The position numbers and the translations under genes are program-made. A stretch of DNA of 64,000 nucleotides from contig NW_025408667.1 in assembly GCF_020360975.1 (NCBI RefSeq), positions 11,346,001-11,410,000 of the forward strand, in the 5' to 3' direction. The notes beneath the pieces were generated by a model. It was given only the letters and a program-made list of their open reading frames with translations, was not told the origin of the DNA and searched no databases. Of the stretch, positions 9,098 to 18,739 are shown in pieces. Position 1 is the stretch's first letter. Every line of letters starts with the position of its first letter. This DNA comes from Hirsutella rhossiliensis. Its lineage: Eukaryota > Ascomycota > Sordariomycetes > Hypocreales > Ophiocordycipitaceae.

Positions 9098-9313
9098 TAT
9101 TTCACGGAGGATGAGCAAAGCTGGCACATAGATCAGGGACTGGAGAACTCTTGTTCCTATCTAATGAGTGGGAATGATTCATCCTTAAATACATCAGTTG
9201 TAAGAGTGAGTGGCGCTGCTGCCTGCAGGCAGCAGCTTGCCTAGTGTATACTGCCTGCCAGGCAGTAGCCAGGGAGCGACGATCTTGACAGGGCTGATAT
9301 CCCCTGTGTGACA
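9098..9313 (-). mobile_element. Solo LTR of a copia family, 5-bp TSD ATTGC
   Basis: In minus orientation it begins TGTCACACAGGGGATATC and ends CCGTGAAATA, closely matching both ends of the 307-bp LTRs of the copia element at 26735-31027. Its middle differs, making it only 216 bp. It is flanked on both sides by ATTGC (9093-9097 and 9314-9318), a perfect 5-bp target duplication, so the internal region was lost by LTR-LTR recombination. It lies inside the gag remnant. Confidence 0.88.
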
Positions 9314-10061
9314 ATTGCTCCAGAGCCAGTCCTCCATATCTCCCCACGTCATGTTTTCTTCACTTCCATCGAATTTGAGTTGCAGATTGTCTAGGAAATC
9401 CCTTCTCAATGTCTGGCTGAGATGGCCGCTGCTAGCCTGATTCTCCTCTGCTCATCCTGGTAGTGGCGGGGGTGCTCCCGAAACACCCACTGAAGGGTTC
9501 CGACAAAGGTAGAAAGCTCGGCTGCCGAAGTGCCCTGGAACTGTTGAATCTGTACCTGGTTTTTGTTCTTGGGCTCGTAAATGGGAGAGCGTTCCCGAAT
9601 CCTTTGCCGCGGTGGTGGGCTATACTCTGGCGACCTGGACCGTCGTCGTGAGCCACGTTCGCCCGATTTTTCTAAGAGGGCGCTCAGGAGCTGCTGTATC
9701 TGCTCCCCTTGCCGCCGCGAATGGTCGATCTGCTGATCCAGCTGTTGCCGGATCTCTCCTAGTTCGGTTTGCGTTCCCTGAGCTCCATTGAAGGCCACGT
9801 TGGAGGTGGTGGGTTCAGCCTGTTGCCCCACATTCTCACCCCGCTGGAGCCTACCATGCGACTCTTTCTTTTCTTCGCAGCTCCAGCCGCTGCGAGCTGA
9901 TCTAGCCGTTTTTGTGTCATGATTTTCTTCTGTTCGTCGTCGGCGAAGGTCTTGGTTCAGCCTCGCCGCTATCTGATGGAGATTCCGTTGCATCCGATTC
10001 CTCCACAGGGGGAACCTGCGCCGAAGATGGGAATGCTGTCTGTGATGCAGAGTCCGCCACC

Positions 10062-12865
10062 CAGTGTGGCTAACAATCAATCGAGTTCAATTTCGACCAT
10101 CGAACTCGATTGATTGAAGGTATGTCCAACTCGATTGAAGCTTGACTTGACCAGTCAATGAGCTTGATTGACAACTTGTCAAGTACTTGATGTACTATAC
10201 CTAATCCGGTAATTTGTATAGACCTCGAGGTGTCGCAATCCCATGCAAAATCTTGGAAGTAATCCAATTCTTCTGTATCATCTCAGCTTCAACTGTGTCA
10301 TCGCCGAGGCCGTTGCGCTTGTCGGTGATAAGCTCGCCGCCGTCGGAGAATACGCGCTCTGGCTCTGCGCTCATCGCCGGCGTACTGAAGATGTTAAGGG
10401 CAAGTTTGCTGAGAATGGGCCAAACGTGGCGTCGGTCCACCCACCACGCGAGAGGATTCTTAACGTTCATGTCGTCCTTCGACGGCACCTGCTTTATCCA
10501 GACCTCCCACTCAGTCTCCACCTTCCTCCTCTTGCCACGGTGTGGTCGATCTGTTGTATGGCCCCAAGCATCGAATTCGTCGTCGATCGTCGGCGAGGAA
10601 CAAGGAGAAGTCTCGGCCTGGTCGACGTGGTCAGTGGCCACCGTGACTGCGGCGAAGCGATCGTAATATGCAGTTAGCTCCTTCTGTGCTGTCCTTATCC
10701 AATCCTCTCGCTTCCACCACTTCGCCCTGAAGTATTCGAATTGGTAGGCTGGGTGGAGAGCGATGGCCATACGGTAGATCGGTGATCGGTCGGTGAGCTC
10801 GTAGTACGTGTTGATCTTCGACCATGCAGCGAGCACGCCTGCGGAGTAATAGTGCGGAAGTTCGTCCTTGTTATCAGCATCCATTGCGTGTATCTCTTCT
10901 TTGACGCTCTCAAGCTTCGTGAGCAAGAAGTCCATGGCGTAAAGTACTTGCCACACCGAGCCTTGGCCGCCCTCGTTGCCCTCGCCATCTGCACGGCATT
11001 GTAGTCGCTTCGTGAGTCGCTCGAAGGGCTGCAGGAGCCTATAGAAGAGCTCAAGCTCGTGCCAATCAGCCTCGGTGAGGAAGTCATTCTTGTGCTTGTC
11101 GTTTTATCTGGAGGCTTCCACTGCGCCTGGTAAAGATCGATGGCAGGCCGACACTTAAGAGCACGCTCGATCATGTAGAACGTCGCGTTCCATCGAATGC
11201 CACCGTCACTGAGGAGCACGCCGACGAACAGCATGCCGTCGCTTGTCTTCGTGACGCGCATGCGAGCTCTCAACTGCTCACGGCGTGCGTCGTTTCGATT
11301 AATGTAGACAACGAGGTTATGCAGCCTGCCAATGACGCCTTTGAGGGTCCAGAGAGCTACACGCTGCTCCTCCGAAGCCTCAATAAGATTCTTCTCCCAC
11401 GCGCTGACGCCTTCGCCAAATAAGAGAGCCTTAACGACGAGATTAATAATATGGCCGATACAGCGAATACGGTCTGCTTCTGGATCGATCGAGGAAAAGG
11501 AACGCTGTAGCACCTCGAGGCATTTGTCGTTGTCATCAGCGTTATCCATAACGAAGGGGCCGAGCTTCTCGCCGATGCCGTATTGTAGAATTACTGGCTT
11601 TACCAGTGCTGCGAGGTCGTCGCCAGTGTGACCGCCATAACGTCGTGGGAAGCCGAGGAGGAGTGTTCGAGGATGGCCTTGGCCATCGACGAATTGTCCG
11701 CAAACAGCGATGTACTCTCTGCGATTGTGAGCCCGCCATCCGTCGATCGAGAGGTTGATGGTGCTGAGTGCGGACTGCACAAATTCGATGATGAATGGTA
11801 AGCGTGCTGCCATCGAATCCTTCACCCACCGCGAGAGCGTTGAGTGATGCGTTGGCAACAGGCGCGCGAGCGGAGGCTTGCCGTATGTGAGTAAATCAGT
11901 GGTCGACTCGTCCGTGACTTCTCGGTAGCTAAGGCGTAGCTTGATGGCCCAGTCAATGAGCTTTTGCTTGTACTCATCCTCATTAAATGGCATGACGAGC
12001 TGGAAAACTTCTGCGGCGTTGGTGGCGTCGATATCATCGTCATCGGTGGTCGAATTCGAAGGCCATTTGATCTTGTGGAACTCTAAAAGATGCTGGATTG
12101 CGGCTGTCGTCGATTCTGCTGCGAATAACTGACTGGTATACCGCTTCTTGGTACGGCAATCGGCGCATAGGAAGTACTTGTCATTACTATGCTCCAGCTC
12201 TGCTCCATATGAATAGATCCACGAGACCTTCACTCGTCTGCCCACGTTCCTCTTGTCCCGTATGCGATACTGTATACCCTTGAGAATCGTGCCATCGTGC
12301 CGCCGAAGCACGCCCCAGTCAATTGGGAACGACAGAGAATGTGGAGGGCAGGTAGACCGATGGAGAGGTTGCTCCACGCCTGACGTTTGCTCGGTTGACG
12401 GTATCGGCTCGTTTAGATCGGTAGATTGCCTCGAGGAAGACGTCACAGATAAGCTTCGCGTACTTGACGACCGGCTTGGGCCCCAAAACGCGTGTAGCGA
12501 CATCATAACGCGTCGATTCGACGCGTTGTGGATAGCGGCTTGGTGGAGCAGGAGTAGGGTTCCACTTCGCCTGGGTGAAAATCTCAGTGGGGGCAATGCG
12601 CTAAGCTATTTTACGTTCCATAACCGCACAACGGCCCCACAATGGGCAAAGTACGTCGATTCTAAGCAATGTAATTGGCCAATTTCGCACCGGTCCAGGG
12701 TAGTCATCTCCTCTTAATTATTGACATCAAGTACTTGACAACTTGACACTCTTGCAACTTGATTGATTGACGACAGCTATTAAACTTGACTTGAGAACTT
12801 GACTTGACGGGAAGTCAAACTTGATTGAGACTTGTCAAGTTCGAGCTTGATTGTTAGCCACACTG
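10062..12865 (-). mobile_element. hAT-family DNA transposon (copy 1), 8-bp TSD CCGCCACC
   Basis: Both ends carry the inverted repeat CAGTGTGGCTAACAATCAA, and both are flanked by CCGCCACC (10054-10061 and 12866-12873), the 8-bp duplication expected of hAT. Subterminal regions are full of short CTTGA/TCAAG motifs in both orientations (10080-10200 and 12720-12850), probably transposase binding sites. The element sits inside the gag remnant. Its transposase fills most of the 2.8 kb. Confidence 0.93.
10201..12506 (-). pseudogene. hAT transposase with BED zinc finger, one frameshift
   Basis: Cut-and-paste transposase of the surrounding hAT element. From about 12300 down it shows a BED-type zinc finger (FLCADC, then HLLEFHK), the catalytic core (LSIDGWRAH, GHIINLVVKALLF), and the C-terminal dimerisation domain (LAWWVD, STPAMSAEPERVFSDGG) ending LYKLPD at 10201. 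The two ORFs are joined by a single-base frameshift near 11104 (after KPPDK), with conserved sequence NDFLTEADWHELE continuing in the new frame. The start is taken at ATG 12506 because the longer ORF upstream has no earlier ATG. Intact ends with a broken transposase suggest recent decay. Confidence 0.88.
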
Positions 12866-12937
12866 CCGCCACCTGAGATTGGTGCATGTGGCGCTCCACT
12901 GCTCTGGCCAGTTCTGGAGGAAGCTGCGATAAGTCCA

Positions 12938-13234
12938 TGATTCAAGCCGGTCCCGTTCAACGGTCTCTGTGCCCTAAAGGGGAGAGAGATCAAACTGTAA
13001 GGCGCACACAACTAGACAGAGAGTGAGGAACGGGGGTCAATCATTCAATTCATTGATCTCTGAAGATCCCATAAAATCCCGAGAATAGGCACCCTTCTTA
13101 TATTATAGCATCCTCCGTTTCCTGACGGCCTACTCCGAGACATCTCGGAGGTATTCCTTCTCCAAGCGCGTGACAAACATACTTAATCAGCATGTTTCCC
13201 CATATAGTGACAATATAATAATGTAATTGTTCTT
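12938..13234. other. Probable 5' leader/LTR residue of the gag element
   Basis: AT-rich stretch upstream of the gag start. It contains a palindrome near 13134 (CCGAGACATCTCGG) and AT runs. It could be the leader and LTR of the gag element. No matching second LTR is present. Confidence 0.3.
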
Positions 13235-15131
13235 ATGATTACGTTGGCGGCGACGGATGGCTCCTCGTCATCCCACCTTTTGTCGCGGCAGGCTAGCCTA
13301 GGCCTGCAGCTTGCCTCTCATGTTGACGAGGGGGCATGGAAAGCTCGCTTTGTTGACTGGGTCATAGTCGAAGACGTCACATTTCGACAGGCATCCAGCG
13401 AGCGGCTTCGGTGGCCCATAGCGAACGGTGTGGAGCTGGCAAGCCAGCTACTGCCGGAGCATCACACCACGGTGTGTTCATGGATCCGCCAAACCTTTGA
13501 ATCCCGGCGGCACATAATTGCCAAGCTTGTCAAGGATGCGAGGAGCTCAATTCACCTTAGGTTTGACCTCTGGACTGCTTCCAACGGGTTTCACTATGTC
13601 GGCATTGTCGGCCACTTTGTTGACAAGAATGGCAGAAAGCGTGATGTCCTCCTTGGACTGCCACGCCTAGTCGGTCCACACTCCGGTGAGAATATTGCGC
13701 CTCATGTGAAAGAAGTAATCGATAAATACGAAATGGGCGCCAAGCTTGGATATTTCATGCTCGATAACGCGGACAGCAACGATACTTGCCTTCAAACGCT
13801 TGCTCAATGGTTCCCAATGGACGTTGGCCGACGTCGGCTGCGCTGCATAGGCCATATTATCAACCTGGTCGTGCGAGCCGTCATTTTCGGCTCAAACGTT
13901 AGCAGATTCGAGGCGGAGCTTCGTGGCGCGACGGATGAATTCAGTTTCGAAATCTGGGCCAAGAAAGGGGCCATCGGCAGACTCCACAACCTTGCTACCT
14001 ACATCCGCCGGACGGACCAGCGAAGGCAAGCGCTCCGGCGCTTGCAGACCGAGCTCGCAGGGGACGATGCTATATTTACATTGGAGATTGTTGTTGATGG
14101 CAAGACACGCTGGAACTCCATTCACATGATGATTAACCGAGGTTTGCCGGTCTGTCCCTGTCCGTACAGTTAGTCCTTTTGCTGACGCGATATCGAACTA
14201 TCCAGCGCTCGAGCTGCGCAGCGCCATTGAACTGTATCAATCTCGCTGGCAAAAGCCGAAGAATGATCGCGTCCATCGTGACCTAACGAAAGATTTCCTC
14301 GGCGCTGCGGACTGGGCGGAACTGGAGCGCTTCCACAACTTCCTGAAGCCGTTTTACGTCCTTACAAAGACAATGGAGGGCAACGCCAACAATGCTAGCG
14401 CAGAGGGCGGGCACGGCGCGGTGTGGGAGACCCTCAAGACAATGGACTATCTGTTTGTCAAGTTCAAGCAGGCGGCGGAGGAAACTCGATTCGAGGAGCC
14501 CTCCCATTTTAAGTCGGGCATCGACTGCGGGTGGAGGAAGCTCGAGGACTACTACGTCAAAACAGACCGTACTCCTGTGTACCGAGCCGCCCTAGCACTC
14601 CATCCATCGTATGGGTACGACTACTTCGAGCGGCATTGGAAAAGTGCGATGAATAGGCCGCAATGGTATAGCGACATGCAGTCCGCTGTGGGTAGCCTAT
14701 TCGACGAATACGCGCGACAGGCCGAAGTCGAAACTCAAGCTCAAGCGGGACTTCTGGAAGGCGATGTTCAGATTGAGGCTGAGGTCAACGACTACAGTTC
14801 CTTTGGGAAGAGGTCGATCCGCTCATTGAACACACAACGAAAGAAGGTCAAGGCAGTGACCGAGCTGGACATATTCCAGACGCGGCCAATCTACGCCCAC
14901 GATCTCGACGTGGCAGACCCCCTTGAATGGTGGAACAGACATCAATTGGAATATCCGGTCTTGTACAGGATGGCACTGGATCTGTTCTCAATTCCTGGTA
15001 TGAGTGCTGAGTGCGAGAGGGTGTTCAGTCAGGCGAAGAAGATGATTACGGACGAACGCAATCGCCTGGCGCCTGAGGCAGTCGAGGCAGATCAACTTCA
15101 AAAGCAGTGGCTATTGAGAGGTCTGGTGTAA
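13235..15131 (+). CDS. hAT transposase (copy 2), two exons
   Basis: Exons 13235-14141 and 14206-15131 give about 610 residues. The 64-nt intron (14142-14205) starts GTTTGC, ends TCCAG, and has a branch-like GCTGACGC at 14181. Splicing restores the frame from MMINR into ALELRSAIELYQ. Core motifs are present: LRFDLWTASNGF, DNADSNDTCL, GHIINLVVRAVIF, then LEWWNRHQLEYPVLYRMALD and IPGMSAECERVFSQ of the dimerisation domain. The BED zinc finger expected at the N-terminus is absent, so the gene may be 5'-truncated or start further upstream in decayed sequence. It differs clearly from copy 1 in sequence. Terminal repeats were not found. Confidence 0.85.
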
Positions 15132-15823
15132 ATACGGTAGTAGTGCTGCTTAAAAACGCAACGCATGTTACCGACTTGCTGCATTCACCAACTCGGGCAG
15201 AACCTCGGGATGTACCAGCTGGATCAGTGCCACGCAGTACCCTCTCTATTTTGATCCTTCCTTTTATCACTACGATAGCTGCTTTGCGTTCTACACGACA
15301 AAAGGCATCAAGGTTTACAAGCAGCGAAATAGTGGTAGACCAAATTGCCTCGGGCTGCAATTCTGCCAAATGGTACTGCCCAAGAATGCGTGGTCCACGT
15401 GTGTCATGACGTATGCTAAGGCTGATAGAAGCGAAAGAACGAAAGTGGGGAGAGGGTTGGGATGGAGGGAGAGGGGTGCTTGGCGCCTTTGGCCCCGCTT
15501 CAGCCAGCTGCAGCTTGCGTCTGGTTGGCGCGAAGGTGTGTGTCTTGAATATTTCGATTGGCCCAAGCAAGCTTCCATGACGCCTCCAGGAAAAGAAAAA
15601 ACAGGTGCTTAGCGTCGAAATGCATGTCGACAACGCTTGCTGTTCTCCGTGCCCTTGATTGGAGGGATCCACCTGCCTGGGACGCAACTGAGCGGCCATC
15701 ATCCCAGGTCCATTGCCAGGCATTGGATTGGACAAAAGGCAATGCCGGCACGGTTTGTCGGCGCGCGAACAGAGCGCACCAGCCATGGGCCAAGTACTTA
15801 AGTGAATATTGCTCGTCCAAATA
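15132..15823. other. Intergenic spacer
   Basis: Lies between the hAT copy 2 gene and the 3' end of the kinase gene. No ORF resembles a protein and no repeat was recognised. Confidence 0.5.
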
Positions 15824-18139
15824 TTAATCCTTCAAAAGTTTATCGATAGCCTCGTCGTAGGCTATTCTGATAGCGTTGTAGAGCTGGTCCGGATCACCTG
15901 CAGGAGTTCCGATATCCAGCCTCGCTGTCTCCCCAAACAATAACGTCCTGATCTTCAGACAGAGGGGCTTGACAACATCAAACACTGGTGGGAACTGGTT
16001 CATGATCTCTTCCAGGCCATTTATGGTCATGTGACCCACTTTGGCGCTCGCAATAGATTGGAAACTTCCAATCTCCCATGCCCGTAGAAGGCTCTCCTTA
16101 GGTGGCTCCTCGCCTTGCCCAAATCCGCCTCTCTCCCAGGATTCGCGCCCACACATCCAGAGGAGAACGTAGAAGAACGACTCAAGGTCGTGTCTGTAGG
16201 TGTGGTCGGCCTTCCGCAGTACCTCGATCGCCATGAACTGCATCGTGCCGGTCTGGTGCCGTGCTCCACTCGGCCCGCTGTCTCTGACTTTAGCTAGATC
16301 GAGGTCGATTAACATGCCCTTGAAGCCGTCAACTGTTTTCGAACCCGTGATGATAATGTTGTTCGAGGAGATATCTCTGTGCAGGATGTTGCCATCGATG
16401 TAGAGAGACTGGTGTGCCCTGATGGCGTCTCGGAGCGACTCCAGCAGTTCCCTGATCGACTTGAAGTCGCTGATGACACGGCCGGCTGGTGAGACGACGA
16501 GACAAGAATAGATCCTGTTCTCAAATGGATCCTCGCTCCTAGAAGTATACAAGCTTGGTTTCGTCTTGCCGATCGACAGCTGCTCCTTGAACTCCTTAAC
16601 CAGCTTCGGTTTTTGGCTTTTGGACGGCGGCCTCTTGGATCCAGACGTGTTGTCAGACGTATTGTCAGAGGACGATTTGCGCTTGCGACTTGCTGAGCTC
16701 GTGCTTCCTACGGCCGATGGTAGATCTCTGAAGTGGACATCTTCATCCCGAAACCGGTGAGATTTTGGAAACTCCAGTCCCTTCCGCATGTCTGCAATGG
16801 TGGTGATTTGACGGTGCGCCACCACTCTCGCCACCCCCTTGACGCCCTTCTCTCCTGCCAGCTTGAGATGGTCCCCCTCTGGTTTCCGCTTATCCGATGC
16901 CCAGGAAAACTTAGCAACATGGCCGTTTCGGGTCCGGTAGCAAGTAGTCCCGCGACACACGATAGCGCGCTGCCTGACTATCAGCTCCTCCAGCGTGACT
17001 CTTGTTTCGTTGCCGCTTACGTCCTCCAGGGTGGCATAGCGATGACCCTCCTCTCGCTCGATGAACGCGTCCAGGCCCATAGCATCATCACTCATTGTAG
17101 CGTATCCAACAAGAGCCTGCGCAAACTTGTCCGGCTCGTCGTGAATATCAAATGAGCCCGAGCTATACGGCCCAGACCGATCGAAGACCCAGAGCTCCAT
17201 CTTGGAAGAGCAGAGGGAGAAAGCGTGGACAAATCGGCGTGTCGGCTGGTCAGCGAAGACACCTCGTACATACCGCGCAAGTTGGAGGATATCCGCTTTG
17301 AACCTGCTTGTATCGTGTGACTTCTTTTGCTCTCCAACGACAAGGACGTCCTTGTAGGTAAAGGTGCTGTTAGTTTCCCTGTCTGTTGTCTGAAAGAAGA
17401 GATCCATCTGGCCCTTCCGTTCCTTGAATTGGTTGGCGGTTCGGGTGGTGTATAACTTGTGGGGTGCATCAGTCAAGAAGCGTTCTTCAAGCGCACAGAG
17501 CCATGTCCAGACCGGTTTTTCATCGGGAGTGGACGGGAAGTCCATCCATTTCTTTCCGTCGTGCGCCATCATCATCCTCGTCAGCATCTCTTTCTGTTCT
17601 TTGCGCCAGCTCTTGGAGTCGAAGAACTTGTCGCAGAATCCTCCCACATTGCGAAAGGTGCAGTCTTTTATCTCGAAGAAGAGCTCTCCTTCGACAATGT
17701 CGCGAGTTTCGCTATCGTCAAGTCGGCTCGAGCTGGTCTTGACGGGTGTTCCGTTGTAGGTTGGGACGATGCTGGACGGAGGGGGAGTGAGGGAGCTGAG
17801 GGTGTCGATGAGTCTGAGGACGGCATTCCAGATGTCGATGTCGGGAGCTCTGGCGATGACGCGACGAACGAGAGGGCGGAATAGCTCAGGTTTTACTCCG
17901 CCTCCTCGAACATGCTGTAATATGGAGAGCAACCTGACTGCCACGCTGCCGCTCTCGTCCGGCGACAGGAGGCTGAACGCGGCCGGAGAGGCGACCAAGG
18001 CACCCAAAAGGCTTGCAATATCTTCTTGCCGCAAATCGTCGGGCTCATTGAAGTCGCGTAGTTTGTCTTGAATGTGATTAAGCGTATCGTTGAACGGGCG
18101 GTCCGAGATAACCTTGATCTGCTGCTCCGTAAGACTCAT
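15824..18139 (-). CDS. FunK1-type protein kinase
   Basis: Intact single-exon gene of 771 residues, using ATG 18139 (a longer ORF upstream starts only at TTG). FunK1 kinases are a fungal-expanded, eukaryotic-like kinase family of poorly known role. The N-terminal ~400 residues form the extension usual in this family (KWMDFPSTPDEKPVWTWL, VVGEQKKSH, QLARYVRGVF). A basic serine-rich linker follows (SRKRKSSSDNTSDN). The catalytic loop HRDISSNNI begins at residue 587 and the metal site is DLD (612-614) instead of DFG. GTMQFMAIEVL takes the place of the APE region, followed by HDLESFFYVLLWM. Such kinases often sit in transposon-rich accessory DNA, as here. Confidence 0.9.
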   Translation of the reverse strand: MSLTEQQIKVISDRPFNDTLNHIQDKLRDFNEPDDLRQEDIASLLGALVASPAAFSLLSPDESGSVAVRLLSILQHVRGGGVKPELFRPLVRRVIARAPDIDIWNAVLRLIDTLSSLTPPPSSIVPTYNGTPVKTSSSRLDDSETRDIVEGELFFEIKDCTFRNVGGFCDKFFDSKSWRKEQKEMLTRMMMAHDGKKWMDFPSTPDEKPVWTWLCALEERFLTDAPHKLYTTRTANQFKERKGQMDLFFQTTDRETNSTFTYKDVLVVGEQKKSHDTSRFKADILQLARYVRGVFADQPTRRFVHAFSLCSSKMELWVFDRSGPYSSGSFDIHDEPDKFAQALVGYATMSDDAMGLDAFIEREEGHRYATLEDVSGNETRVTLEELIVRQRAIVCRGTTCYRTRNGHVAKFSWASDKRKPEGDHLKLAGEKGVKGVARVVAHRQITTIADMRKGLEFPKSHRFRDEDVHFRDLPSAVGSTSSASRKRKSSSDNTSDNTSGSKRPPSKSQKPKLVKEFKEQLSIGKTKPSLYTSRSEDPFENRIYSCLVVSPAGRVISDFKSIRELLESLRDAIRAHQSLYIDGNILHRDISSNNIIITGSKTVDGFKGMLIDLDLAKVRDSGPSGARHQTGTMQFMAIEVLRKADHTYRHDLESFFYVLLWMCGRESWERGGFGQGEEPPKESLLRAWEIGSFQSIASAKVGHMTINGLEEIMNQFPPVFDVVKPLCLKIRTLLFGETARLDIGTPAGDPDQLYNAIRIAYDEAIDKLLKD

Positions 18140-18392
18140 TTTGGTGTCGGGTAGAGCATTGCCGATTGCTTTGCGGAGAAAAGGGGAAAGCAAGGGAGAG
18201 AGGTAAACAAGAAAATAGATAGGCAGGCGCGACTAATCACGTTCGTGTCGCGGGGAAGCGACTTACCTCAGCAAAGCTAAGGACAAGAGAAGTCTAACCA
18301 TTTTAGGACAAAGTCATGTTGCTTAGACTACCCGTGCCACGCCCCACTTATTTCGCGTTCGTTCCTCACCAGCTCCATAAGCTGGTGCTACC
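18140..18392. other. Kinase upstream region
   Basis: The promoter side of the kinase gene up to the first target duplication. Around 18331-18355 it contains a stretch nearly identical to 51717-51742 (ACCCGTGCCACGCCCCACTT versus a one-base variant), a dispersed repeat fragment. Confidence 0.4.
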
Positions 18393-18739
18393 TCATCGTA
18401 GATAGTATGTATGTATTGATTACGCCTGGTGGCCGTAGGCCAATAAGGCTACTATCTGATTACGGACATACTCATTTCTCAATCTTTGACATGGTATCCT
18501 GAAAGCCCATAGTGTGTTCGATCTCGGCAATTTAAATCTCAACAAAATTTGCATCGCACTCTGAGGATCCGGGCGGTTGAAATTGTTCCGGGCAGGCGAG
18601 CTTGAAGGTCGTTCTTCAAGTGTTCAGGGTCCTATCTGCGGCGGCTGAAGCGGTGCCTGCGACCTGTGGCCCGAGCCCAAAGGGGGGCGTGTTAGTAGGA
18701 AAGGAGTAAGAATGGAAGGTGAGGGTTTGCAATCTGTTC

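Larger units (their letters stand above)
8046..12937 (-). pseudogene. LTR-retrotransposon gag-protease remnant, split by two insertions
   Basis: Reading leftward: a start at 12937 (MDLSQLPPELARAVERH), interrupted by a hAT element (10062-12865). Then a coiled, arginine-rich gag N-terminus (10053-9406), a solo LTR (9098-9313), the gag core with a zinc knuckle CFKCGKLGHIRPKC (8939-8565), and a retroviral-type protease-like segment (ALLDQGSHYNLISPRLL, later LWLGKPWLKH) ending at 8046. Segments are in different frames, so it is non-functional. No reverse transcriptase follows below 8046, so the element is 3'-truncated or was non-autonomous. The gag/protease style fits Ty3/gypsy better than copia. 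Confidence 0.75.
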
